From NCBI RefSeq assembly GCF_900240945.1, contig NZ_OESG01000013.1:2086888-2150887 (forward strand): a stretch of DNA of 64,000 nucleotides, written 5' to 3'. This DNA is from Mycobacterium sp. 3519A. Its GTDB lineage: Bacteria; Actinomycetota; Actinomycetes; Mycobacteriales; Mycobacteriaceae. Below the pieces are notes generated by a model, which did not search any database, was not told the origin of the DNA, and saw only the letters and a list, made by a program, of their open reading frames with translations. A program made the position numbers and the translations under genes. How positions within the stretch are numbered: the first letter of the stretch is position 1; every line of letters starts with the position of its first letter. Below, one piece after another: positions 8,201-16,359 of this stretch.

Positions 8201-11200
8201 CGACCACCCGCCGCTTCACGATTCGATCCCGCAACGTCGACTCCGACCTGTGGACGGTCAACTGCACCGGCCGGTTGGTGGAGGCACCCCTCGACGGCGT
8301 CAAGGTCGACGTCGGCGTGCTGGGCGAGGCCGAATCGGTGGACGGCTCCGACCTGTACAACGCGCTGGCGTTGCGCGGCCTCGCGTACGGGCCCGCATTC
8401 CGTTGCATCGCGCGGGCACGATTCGGCGACGACGCCGTGCGTGCCGACCTCGACCTGTCGGCGCTGACCGAGCTGGGCCACGTCGCGCACCCGGCGGCCG
8501 TCGACTCCGCCCTGCAATGCGTGGCCGTACTCGCGGCGTCCGGTTCGACGGCCGGTGCCGTCATTCCCTCGGCGGTGGGCGCTGTCCGCCGTTACGGGCC
8601 GATCCAGGACGACGCCGTCGTCCTGGTGCGCAGCCGCAGCCGCGATCCGCTGCTGGTCGACATTGTCATCGCAGACCAATCCGGCTCGGTGGCAATGGAA
8701 TTGGGGTCGGTGGAATTCAAGCCGGTCGCCCCGCCCGCACCGGTCACCGACCAGCTGAACAGGCTGTTCTACGAGCCGGTATGGGAACTGGCTGACGACC
8801 GGGACCTGCTCGACGCCGCGCGGGAAGCGGCGCTGGCGACGTCGGTGGTGGTGAGCTTCGGCGACCAGGCGTCCCCGCGGATTCGTGCACTGGCCACAGA
8901 GTCCGGCAATACCACGCTCGTCGTCGTCGACGACCCGACCGACGATGCCGCCACCGGACGCATTCGCGACGCCCTCCTTGCGGCGATGTCGACCGCAGGC
9001 GCAGACGGGGTCCGCCTGCTGGCGATCGCCTCCGGCGCATGGACTCCGGAGCAGAACACGTTCGGCGCCATCGCCGTTGCCCGCGCTGCCGAGTTCGCCG
9101 CGGCGGCTCACAAGACCGCCGACACCGACTCGGGCGACCAGCCCACAATGTTGCGCGGCGTGCTGGTGACCGAAAACGCATTCTGTCTACCGGGCGAAGT
9201 CGAGGGCGCCGACGTCGCCGTCGCACCGCTGGTGGGTGCGCGGCGGTCGCTGGCCAACGAGCAACCCGGCCTGCAGTGGCGCCTGGTCGACGTCGGAGCG
9301 GATGTCACCGACGAGCTCATCAGTGCGGAACTGGTGACCACAGGCGTTTTCGCCTCGGACACCGCCGATGAGATCGCACTGCGCCACGGCGCGAGATGGC
9401 TCATCCGGTTGCGCGCGAACCTATCCGACCACCTCGCCGCGCGCAACGAAGCGCGCCCGCTCACCGGTCCCGACGTGTCCTACGCGGTGGAGACTCCGGC
9501 CACCAAGGCGCTGTCCGATCTCGCGGTGCGGGAAACCGACCGCGTCGATCCGGGACCAGGACAGGTCGAGGTCCGCATGGAGGCACTGAGCGTCAACTAC
9601 AAGGACCCGCTCAAGGTGATCGGCGTACTGACCGAAAAGGAGCTCGCCGGAACATATTTCGGCACCGCTTTGGGGTTGGAGGGAGCCGGCACGGTGGTTC
9701 GGGTCGGGCCCGGGGTCACCGATATCGCGGTCGGCGACAAACTCGCCGTCGGGGCGCTCGACATGATGCGCCGCTACCTCACCATCGATGCCGATGCCGG
9801 CAACACCAGCAAGGTGCCCAGCACGCTCGACGCCGCACACTGCAGCTCGACGCTGCCCCTGCTGAGCGCCGAATACGGTCTGATCGAACTCGCGAAGGTG
9901 CAAGCAGGCGAGACCGTGCTCATCCACGGTGCCGCGGGAGGCATGGGCCTTGGTGCGATACAGGTCGCGAAAGCCCTTGGCGCACAGGTGATCGCCACGG
10001 CCAGCACCGAGGAACGCCGCGCAGCGGCGGTGGCCGCGGGAGCCGACCACGCCATCGGATCACGCACGGTGAACTTCGTCGACGACGTGATGCAGCTGAC
10101 CGAGGGACGCGGCGTCGACGTCGTCTACACCTCGGCGCCAGGCGAGATCGGTGCCCAGAACTTCCGGGTGGCTTCGGAATTCGGTCGCATCGTCGATATC
10201 GGCAAGGCTGACATCTACGGCGGCGGAACACTCGACCTGGCACCTTTCGACCGCAACCTGTCCTACTTCGCGGTCGATATGGACCGCATGCTCCGGTACA
10301 AGCCGGCGCTGGTGCGCTCACTGACCCAGCGGGTGCTCGATCGGCTGACCGAAGGCGTCTACCACTATCTGCCCTATACGAGCTATCCGGTGAGCAGAAT
10401 CTCCGAGGCGTTCGAGGCAGCGGCGCGATCGCGCCACATCGGCCGGGTGGTGCTCGACCTGGAAGCCGAGACGCAGCCGATGGTGCGTCCCCAGATCCCA
10501 GCATTCCGGGTGTCTGCGGCGGCCAGCTATCTGGTGACGGGTGGTTTCGGCGCCTTCGGTCTCGCGACCGCCAAATGGCTCGTGGCCGAAGGCGCGCGCC
10601 ATCTGGTGCTCCTCGGCCGTCGCGGTCCGACAAGTGATGTCGCGCACAGCCATCTCACCGAGTTCGCCGCGGCCGGCGTCGACGTGGTCGTCGAAACCGT
10701 CGACGTCGGCGACTACGACGCGGTGCTCGCGGCGACCACCAGAGCGGACCGGCCGGACGCGCCGTTACGCGGCATCTTCCACACCGCCGGACTCGTCGAC
10801 AGCCGTCCGATATTCGAGATCACCCCTGACCGCCTGCAGGACGTTTTTCGTCCCAAGGTCGTCGGCGGCTGGAACCTGCACCGTGCGGTCGAGGCGATCG
10901 GCGCGCAACTGGACGCGTTCGTGTTGTACTCCTCGATCAGCGCTCTCGTCGGCGGAGCCCCGCAGGTCTCGTACTCGGCGGCCAACGCGGCGTTGGATGC
11001 CCTGGCGGCCACCCGACACGCCATGGGACGGCAGGCCATCTCGCTCAGTTGGGGTGCGATGGGCGGTGGCGGCATGGCGGAAGCCTCTGCGGAATCCGTT
11101 CGCTATCTGGCACTGTTGGGCTTCAGCCCGGTCCAGATGGATGTCGCCATGGACTACCTTCGCGAATGCCTGGTGCTGGGAATCCCGCATGCCGCGGTGA

Positions 11201-11610
11201 TGAACATCGATTGGTCGGAATGGGCCATGGTGAACGGGCCCGGAACGCGCAACCCTCGACTGGTCGAACACATCGCCGCGGCCACTGCAGGCAAGACAGG
11301 GGTGACGGCGCTACGAGCCGAGATCCTGGCACTCGCCGAGGAAGACCGCCCCGCCGTCCTGACGCACATTCTCGCCGAACAACTCGCGGAGGTGATGGGG
11401 GTGTCCAGTGACGCGATCGATGTACAGACCGCGTTGCCCGACCTCGGGCTTGATTCGCTGATGGGGGTCGAGTTCGCCGCCCGGATCGCACGCACATTGG
11501 GCGTCGAGTTGTCGGTGCTCGAATTCGGCAGGGCCACCGGCCTTTCGGCCATCGGCGCGCACCTGGCCGCACGACTGGCTGAGCCCGCGCAGGAGGCTGC
11601 ACGCGTATGA
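5272..11610 (+). CDS. Single-module fully reducing type I polyketide synthase (KS-AT-DH-ER-KR-ACP)
   Basis: A 2112-residue multienzyme that should build a reduced acyl chain, probably iteratively. KS: Cys175 in DTACSSS, His310 in EAHGTGT, His350 in IGHTEAAAG. AT: starts near 526 (FSGMGPQWWAMGRG), nucleophile Ser618 in GHSVGE; the specificity position reads VPYH, neither HAFH nor YASH. DH: His920 in HVVDGVVVLP, Asp1078 in AVDSALQ. A KR structural half follows at about 1180-1400; no methyltransferase motif is seen. ER: about 1400-1740, GAAGGMG at 1553. KR: TGGFGAFG from 1756, Tyr1901 in SYSAANAALD. ACP: Ser2062 in LGLDSLMG. It ends right after the ACP, with no thioesterase. Size and order match mycocerosic acid synthase (about 2111), but KS and AT sequences differ clearly from that clade. 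GTG start, with GAGG 9 bases upstream; the KS begins at once. Confidence 0.95.
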   Translation: MVEIAIVGIGCRFPGGAASPEQFWEFLVNKGDGVVPIPRDRWRVEEYYDPDPEAPGRMYTKHGGFLQDSLWEFDPDFFGISAREASVMDPQQRLLLEVAWEALDDAGLAGRVAGRPIGVYVGGFTNDSVMSRVSDQARPFIGAHTPTSASFTLLSNRISFALDLLGPSMTIDTACSSSLVAMHQATQAIARGECEMALVGGVSAMLQPETFISMCKGRFLSRDGRSKSFDASADGYGRGEGAGAVLLRPLEEARRSRDRIYAVVRGTGSNQDGRTIAITVPNPVSQANLAKRVAAEAGIDPAAVGYVEAHGTGTAVGDPLELKALGEAYGNVGNRHTDLVVGSVKASIGHTEAAAGIAGVIKAALSVYHRTIAPQAWLERLNPEIPFNQLRLRVPTECEPFPSAYDKAIVAVNSFGYGGTNAHVILEEAPHQQDTAPRDVEPLHLFPVSGRNEAAARVVAGALADVVATCSDIDLLTEAAWTRRAHHMTRKAFAFTDADDLQQQLREFADGQGRAEARVSSSDCRPVFVFSGMGPQWWAMGRGLLSADGPFARTAREIDEAFQPISGWSIVAELLRDESESRISQTEFAQPANFLVQVGLVAELAAVGVHPSAVVGHSVGEVSAAYVSGALSLHDALTVSYHRARLQATTEGTGGMLAAGLSEDAVAEWLPTDGSISIAAVNSPSAATLAGPHGALDELHEKLDSAGIFARKLRVGVPYHCHLMDPILTRITTELSTLHPAVPALPLYSTVTSRRVVDASWGGDYWRDNVRQPVRFAETVNALVADGHSVFLEVGPHPVLSGNMREIFVRAGKVAAAIPTLSRDKDDARSMMDALAALYVAGALDTSTCPGVRDATATPHVGLPRYPWQRQHLWVEPDGVRRKRLGSAGEYPLLGARTTAAVDEWQFELSVERLPWLNDHVVDGVVVLPGAAYLDAALSAAAARTGRTDLALEDIRFRSPLVVAKHSIPVVQFTVEPTTRRFTIRSRNVDSDLWTVNCTGRLVEAPLDGVKVDVGVLGEAESVDGSDLYNALALRGLAYGPAFRCIARARFGDDAVRADLDLSALTELGHVAHPAAVDSALQCVAVLAASGSTAGAVIPSAVGAVRRYGPIQDDAVVLVRSRSRDPLLVDIVIADQSGSVAMELGSVEFKPVAPPAPVTDQLNRLFYEPVWELADDRDLLDAAREAALATSVVVSFGDQASPRIRALATESGNTTLVVVDDPTDDAATGRIRDALLAAMSTAGADGVRLLAIASGAWTPEQNTFGAIAVARAAEFAAAAHKTADTDSGDQPTMLRGVLVTENAFCLPGEVEGADVAVAPLVGARRSLANEQPGLQWRLVDVGADVTDELISAELVTTGVFASDTADEIALRHGARWLIRLRANLSDHLAARNEARPLTGPDVSYAVETPATKALSDLAVRETDRVDPGPGQVEVRMEALSVNYKDPLKVIGVLTEKELAGTYFGTALGLEGAGTVVRVGPGVTDIAVGDKLAVGALDMMRRYLTIDADAGNTSKVPSTLDAAHCSSTLPLLSAEYGLIELAKVQAGETVLIHGAAGGMGLGAIQVAKALGAQVIATASTEERRAAAVAAGADHAIGSRTVNFVDDVMQLTEGRGVDVVYTSAPGEIGAQNFRVASEFGRIVDIGKADIYGGGTLDLAPFDRNLSYFAVDMDRMLRYKPALVRSLTQRVLDRLTEGVYHYLPYTSYPVSRISEAFEAAARSRHIGRVVLDLEAETQPMVRPQIPAFRVSAAASYLVTGGFGAFGLATAKWLVAEGARHLVLLGRRGPTSDVAHSHLTEFAAAGVDVVVETVDVGDYDAVLAATTRADRPDAPLRGIFHTAGLVDSRPIFEITPDRLQDVFRPKVVGGWNLHRAVEAIGAQLDAFVLYSSISALVGGAPQVSYSAANAALDALAATRHAMGRQAISLSWGAMGGGGMAEASAESVRYLALLGFSPVQMDVAMDYLRECLVLGIPHAAVMNIDWSEWAMVNGPGTRNPRLVEHIAAATAGKTGVTALRAEILALAEEDRPAVLTHILAEQLAEVMGVSSDAIDVQTALPDLGLDSLMGVEFAARIARTLGVELSVLEFGRATGLSAIGAHLAARLAEPAQEAARV

Positions 11611-12941
11611 CCACCGACCCCCGCGAGCTCGCCCGCGACCTGCTGGCCCGTTCGGAAGGCGCACGGGCCGCTGCTCCGGCGACCGTGGTTTCGGCCCGGG
11701 TGAACAGCACCCAGACCATTGCGAGGCCGAACACCTCCTTCGTGGACCATCCCGACGTGGTGCGTGTGCGCGACGTGTACGGCCGGCTCGCCGAGATGTA
11801 CCGTGCGGCGGACCTGACCAACCCGCTGTTCGAGCCGCACCGCGGCTCCAACGGTTCGACCGTGCAGCAGGCCGGCCGACGGCTGATCAATTTCAGCAGC
11901 TTCAGTTATCTCAACCTCGCCGCGGACTCGCGGGTGCACGCGGCCGCCAAGAAGGCGATCGACGAGTATGGCACCTCGGCGTCGGCCAGTCGCATCGTGT
12001 CGGGCGAGATCGCGTTGTACGACGAACTCGAGACTCGGCTGGCGCAGCGCTATGACGTCGACGCGGCGGTGATCACGCCCAGCGGCTACCTCACCAACGC
12101 GTCGGTCATCGGCTACCTGCTGGGAACCAAAGACGTCGCGGTCTGCGACGCTCTCGTCCACAGCAGCGTGGTCTCCGGTACCCGATGGGCCGGCTGCAAA
12201 CGGTTGACGTTCCGCCACAACGATCCAGACTCTCTGGAGGCGGTCCTGAAGATGTCCCGCGGCAGCTTCTCCAGGGCGCTGGTGATCGTCGAGGGCTGCT
12301 ACAGCATGGACGGTGACATCGCCCGGTTGCCGGACATCATCGAGGTGGCCCGCAGGCACAGCTGTTCCATCATGATCGACGAGGCGCACTCGCTCGGTGT
12401 CCTCGGCGACAGCGGGGGCGGTATCCGCGAGCATTTCGGCCTCCCGGGTGACGCCGTGGACGTCTGGATGGGGACGCTGTCGAAAGCGCTTGGCAGCGTT
12501 GGCGGATTCGTTGCGGGCAACGCCGAGTTGATGCGCGCGCTGAAGTACGCGGCCCCGGGCGTCAGCCTCTTCGCTACCGGCGCAGCCCCGGCCACGATCG
12601 GAGCGGCGCTCGAAGCGCTCAACATCATCGAGTCCGAACCGCAGCGGGTCGGACGTCTGCGACGCAACGGTGAAACGTTGCGCACGCTGGCCCGATCACA
12701 CGGGTTCGACACCGGAACATCCGATGGAACCCCCATCGTCCCAGTCATTTTCGGCGACGTCGCGCGTGCCGGGCTGGCCTCGCTGCGGATGGCTCAGGAA
12801 GGAGTCAACGTGCCGGTCATCGACGCCCCGTCGGTCCCGGCGGGGCAGGAACGATTGCGCTTCTGCGCCAACAGCGATCACACGGACGAGCAGATCGAGT
12901 ACGCCATGACCACCCTTCGCACGATCGTCGACAGCCTGTGA
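11607..12941 (+). CDS. PLP-dependent alpha-oxoamine synthase (AONS/KBL/serine palmitoyltransferase-like)
   Basis: Fold-type I PLP enzyme of the alpha-oxoamine synthase group, which condenses an acyl thioester with an amino acid with loss of CO2 to give an alpha-amino ketone. It is 444 residues long: about 80 N-terminal residues precede the family core, which starts at FSSFSYLNLA. PLP-site residues are clear: Asp258 and His261 in IDEAHSLG, and Lys293 in TLSKALGSVGG (internal aldimine). GTSASASRIVSG and the PSGYLTN loop also fit. Start ATG overlaps the PKS stop by four bases (ATGA), so the two are translationally coupled. Because the PKS has no thioesterase, this enzyme is the likely chain-release step, as Fum8 is for the Fum1 PKS in fumonisin synthesis. 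The amino acid used cannot be told from sequence. A role as biotin BioF is unlikely in this context. Confidence 0.9.
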   Translation: MTTDPRELARDLLARSEGARAAAPATVVSARVNSTQTIARPNTSFVDHPDVVRVRDVYGRLAEMYRAADLTNPLFEPHRGSNGSTVQQAGRRLINFSSFSYLNLAADSRVHAAAKKAIDEYGTSASASRIVSGEIALYDELETRLAQRYDVDAAVITPSGYLTNASVIGYLLGTKDVAVCDALVHSSVVSGTRWAGCKRLTFRHNDPDSLEAVLKMSRGSFSRALVIVEGCYSMDGDIARLPDIIEVARRHSCSIMIDEAHSLGVLGDSGGGIREHFGLPGDAVDVWMGTLSKALGSVGGFVAGNAELMRALKYAAPGVSLFATGAAPATIGAALEALNIIESEPQRVGRLRRNGETLRTLARSHGFDTGTSDGTPIVPVIFGDVARAGLASLRMAQEGVNVPVIDAPSVPAGQERLRFCANSDHTDEQIEYAMTTLRTIVDSL

Positions 12942-13546
12942 ACGACACCATCGTGGTGCGCGACGCGGGTTATCGTGACGTCGACGCGATGACCCAAGTG
13001 CTGGCCGCGGCTTTCGCCACCGACGATCCCATCGGCGAGTTTCTGTTCCCTGATCCGGGCGTGCGCGCCCGCAGGGAGCCCAAGATGCAGGCCGCGATGA
13101 TTCGTCACCGGTTCCTGCCGCAGGGCAATGCCCTCGTTGCTCTCATGGGAGATCGCGTCGTTGGCACTCTGCTCTGGGACGGCAGCGAACCCAAGCCGCG
13201 CCCGATCCATGCGGTGCTCGGCGGTATCGCCCTGCTCGGCGCGATGGGCACCCGGGTGTCCGCCGGGATGACGCTGGACGCGATGTTCGCCGAGTTCGAC
13301 CCCGGTCGGCCGCACAACGTGGGCGTGTATCTCGGGTGCGCTCCCGATGTCCAGCGACGCGGCGTCGGTCGCGCGCTACTGAAAGTCCTTCTTGCCCGGT
13401 GCGATAGAGACGGTCGGCCCCTGTACCTGATGTGCAAAGACGGCAACGTCGACTACTACCGGGGTATCGGCTGGGAGCTCGTCGACCGACCGCGGTTGGG
13501 ACATGACGGGCCGGTGGTCAATGTCATGGTCCGACCGCCCGAGTGA
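12938..13546 (+). CDS. GNAT family N-acyltransferase
   Basis: A 202-residue single GNAT domain. Motif A, YLGCAPDVQRRGVGRALLKVLL, carries the acetyl-CoA pyrophosphate-binding Q-R-R-G-V-G-R (about residues 137-143). Motif B, NVDYYRGIGWELVDR, follows near 165-180. GTG start overlaps the previous stop by four bases (GTGA). In this operon the obvious substrate is the amine made by the oxoamine synthase, which would give an N-acetyl or N-acyl product; this is inferred from context only. Histidine or protein acetylation cannot be excluded. Confidence 0.85.
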   Translation: MNDTIVVRDAGYRDVDAMTQVLAAAFATDDPIGEFLFPDPGVRARREPKMQAAMIRHRFLPQGNALVALMGDRVVGTLLWDGSEPKPRPIHAVLGGIALLGAMGTRVSAGMTLDAMFAEFDPGRPHNVGVYLGCAPDVQRRGVGRALLKVLLARCDRDGRPLYLMCKDGNVDYYRGIGWELVDRPRLGHDGPVVNVMVRPPE

Positions 13547-16359
13547 TGGAGTCGCTTGGCCGAATCGTCACCCGCCACGCACCCTGGGTGGTGCTGATCT
13601 GGCTGCTGGCCACGTGCGCGGCGAACCTTGCCGTGCCGCAGATCGAGCACGTCGTCCGCGAACACGCCAAGCCCTTCTTCGCATCGGACAGCCCAGCGGT
13701 GAGCGCGGCGGTCCAGATGGGCAGGGACTTCGACGACTCCACCACCAACAACGTCGCCTATGTGGTGCTGGAGAGTTCGGCGCCCATCGGCGACGCCGAC
13801 CACCAGTACTACCAGCATCTGGTCGACTCGCTGCGTGCCGACCGCGCTCACGTCGAATCGGTGATGGACCTGTGGTCGGACCCCTACTCGGCTGCCATCG
13901 CCGAGGGATCGGATCACCGCGCGGTGACCATGCTGGTCCGACTCTGCGGCGATATCGGAGACGCGCAAGCGACCGCAGCCGTTGCCGCCGTGCGACATAC
14001 GCTCGATCAGCTGCCGCGGCCCGCCGGTCTTCAGGTCCGTCTCAGCGGACCCGGCGCCACCGTCGTTGATGAATTCGCCTCCATCGCAAACCGACTCATC
14101 ACCATCACCATCGTCACGGTGATCGTGATCGCCATGCTGCTGCTCGCCGTCTACCGGTCGGTGACGGTGTGCGCCGTGGTGCTCACCACCATCGGGCTGG
14201 CTCTGGCCGCGGCGCGTGCCCTGGTGGCAGCGCTGGGTCAGGCCGGTGTTGTCGAGGTCTCGACGTTTTCGGTCTCACTGATGGCGGCGATGGTCCTCGG
14301 GGCAGGCACCGACTACACCATCTTCATCATCGGCCGCTATCACGAACAGCGCCGCCGCGGCGTCGCCAGCGAAGTCGCACTGCAGAATTCGTACGCACGC
14401 ACCGCACCGGTGCTGATCGCGTCGGCGTCGACCGTCGCGATCGCACTGTGTTGCCTGGTGTTCACCAAGATCGGATTGCTGCGCAGCGCAGGCATTCCCT
14501 GCGCAATCGCCATCGCGGTCACCGCCCTTGCCTCACTGACCCTCACGCCGGCACTGCTGAAAATCGCGGCGTGGCGCGGACTGTGCGAGCCGACGCGATC
14601 GCACAGCGTGCGCCGCTGGCGGCGGCTTGGCACCGCGATAGTGCGTTGGCCTGCACCGATTTTCGTCTCTGCCAGCGTGCTTCTGTTGGTATGCGCGGTG
14701 CCCGCACTCGGCCTGCGGTTGAGCTACGACGAGCGCGCGGGCCAGCCCCGATCGTCGGATTCCAACCTCGGATACCAGGCCGCGGACCGTCATTTCCCTG
14801 CCAACAGCCTGCTCCCTCAGTATGTGTTGATCGAGACCGATCACGACATGCGCAACCCGGCGGGGCTGATCGCGATCGAAGGTGTCACCCGCCACCTCAT
14901 GGCGATACCCGGAGTGCGCGCGGTGCAGTCCGCGAGCAGGCCGACCGGAGCGCCCCCTCCCGGCGCCGCGCTCACCGACCAGGCGGGGCTCATCGGTCGT
15001 CAGATCAAGGACGGAATGTCTTCGCTCCAAACCGCACTGGACAGCATCGACAGGACCGAGACGACTCTGTCCCAACTCTCCGACGCCCTGCAGCAGCTGA
15101 ACACCGGCCTGGCGGGCACCGTCGACGGTCTGCAACGGATCAACGCCGGGGCGCAGAACACCAAGAACGGTGCAACCGGGTTGCACGGCATCACCGATTC
15201 CATCTCCGAGGAGCTCACGCCGCTGCGCGACTTCGTCGGTGCCACACCGGACTGCGCCACCAACACCATCTGCGCACTGGTCGACCGCGTGATCGTTCCG
15301 GTGGACGCGGCCGTGACGAGCACTCAACAACTCGAACAGGGCACCACGCAACTCGTCGACGGATCCGACCAGGCGGCCCATGCGCTGGCCACGGCCACCA
15401 CGGCGATATCGACGACACGCGCGAAAATGAGCCAGGCGCGCCAGGTGATCACGTCACTGAGCCTGAACACCGGATCCGCGCTACCCCAATTCAGTCAACT
15501 CGCCGACTATCTGACCGCGCTCGCCGCGGACTTCGCAGGTAGCCCGGACCGCGGCTTCTACCTTCCCGAGGCTGCCCTGCGCGACCCTGGATTCCAACGC
15601 GCGGCCCGGCTGCTCTTCTCACCGGACGGTCACGCAACGAGGCTGCTCGTATTCACCGAAGGCGACGCATGGAGCCAGTCGGCCGCCGACCAGACCGCGC
15701 GCATCCGATCCGCCGTTCACGAAGCCACCAAGGAAGGAACGCTGCGCCACAACGTCGTGCGCATCACCGGTGTCGGGGCCTACACGTCGGATCTGCAGAA
15801 GACCCTGGCCCGCGATATGGCTTTGCTCGTGACGGTCGCGCTGGCTTTGATCTTCGTGGTCGCGTTGTTGCTCATCCGCAGCCCGGTCGCGGCCATCACC
15901 GTCGTCGCCACCGTCGGTCTGTCCTACCTGTCGGCGCTCGGCGCCACCGTCGCGATCTGGACGGGTCTGCTCGGGCAGCACATCCATTGGGCGGTGCCGC
16001 CGTTGGCGTTCGTCGCGCTCGTCGCGGTCGGCACCGACTACAACCTGCTGATGACCGCCCGGCTCAAGGAAGAGGCGCCCGCAGGTCTCAAGACCGGTAT
16101 GGTGCGCGCCTTCGCAGGCACCGGCGGCGTGGTCACCACCGCAGGAGTGGTGTTCGCCCTCACCATGCTCGGCCTGCTGGCCAGCGGCGTCAGCAGCATC
16201 GCCCAGATCGGAACCGCCGTTGGCATCGGCTTGATCATCGACACCCTGGTGGTTCGCGCGCTGATCTTCCCGGCCCTGGCCCGGCTGCTGGGCCGATGGT
16301 TCTGGTGGCCGCAGCTGCAGCCGGCGCTCCGACCCCCCCGAACCGAGCGCACGCCCTAG
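13546..16359 (+). CDS. MmpL-family RND lipid transporter
   Basis: A 937-residue inner-membrane RND transporter of the MmpL type, driven by proton flux. One membrane helix lies near the N-terminus (PWVVLIWLLATCAANLAV), then a periplasmic porter domain, a five-helix block with GAGTDYTIFIIGRYHEQRRRG, a second periplasmic domain with coiled-coil-like heptads (about 490-570, SSLQTALDSIDRTETTLSQL) and a final five-helix block with VAVGTDYNLLMTARLKEE. The duplicated TDY motif holds the proton-relay Asp-Tyr of MmpL proteins. ATG at 13546 overlaps the GNAT stop by one base; a GTG at 13543 is possible. No mmpS partner is present. MmpL genes beside PKS genes usually export the lipid made there. Its stop overlaps the convergent yihY stop by four bases. 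Confidence 0.93.
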   Translation: MESLGRIVTRHAPWVVLIWLLATCAANLAVPQIEHVVREHAKPFFASDSPAVSAAVQMGRDFDDSTTNNVAYVVLESSAPIGDADHQYYQHLVDSLRADRAHVESVMDLWSDPYSAAIAEGSDHRAVTMLVRLCGDIGDAQATAAVAAVRHTLDQLPRPAGLQVRLSGPGATVVDEFASIANRLITITIVTVIVIAMLLLAVYRSVTVCAVVLTTIGLALAAARALVAALGQAGVVEVSTFSVSLMAAMVLGAGTDYTIFIIGRYHEQRRRGVASEVALQNSYARTAPVLIASASTVAIALCCLVFTKIGLLRSAGIPCAIAIAVTALASLTLTPALLKIAAWRGLCEPTRSHSVRRWRRLGTAIVRWPAPIFVSASVLLLVCAVPALGLRLSYDERAGQPRSSDSNLGYQAADRHFPANSLLPQYVLIETDHDMRNPAGLIAIEGVTRHLMAIPGVRAVQSASRPTGAPPPGAALTDQAGLIGRQIKDGMSSLQTALDSIDRTETTLSQLSDALQQLNTGLAGTVDGLQRINAGAQNTKNGATGLHGITDSISEELTPLRDFVGATPDCATNTICALVDRVIVPVDAAVTSTQQLEQGTTQLVDGSDQAAHALATATTAISTTRAKMSQARQVITSLSLNTGSALPQFSQLADYLTALAADFAGSPDRGFYLPEAALRDPGFQRAARLLFSPDGHATRLLVFTEGDAWSQSAADQTARIRSAVHEATKEGTLRHNVVRITGVGAYTSDLQKTLARDMALLVTVALALIFVVALLLIRSPVAAITVVATVGLSYLSALGATVAIWTGLLGQHIHWAVPPLAFVALVAVGTDYNLLMTARLKEEAPAGLKTGMVRAFAGTGGVVTTAGVVFALTMLGLLASGVSSIAQIGTAVGIGLIIDTLVVRALIFPALARLLGRWFWWPQLQPALRPPRTERTP

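Noticed and set aside
5272..11610. Assignment of the PKS as mycocerosic acid synthase (mas)
   Set aside because: Length and domain order agree, but the KS opening, the AT entry motif and the AT specificity residues differ, and the usual FadD/Pap partners are absent.
11607..12941. Biotin synthesis enzyme BioF
   Set aside because: The family fits, but the 80-residue extension, overlap with a PKS and lack of other bio genes argue for a secondary lipid role.
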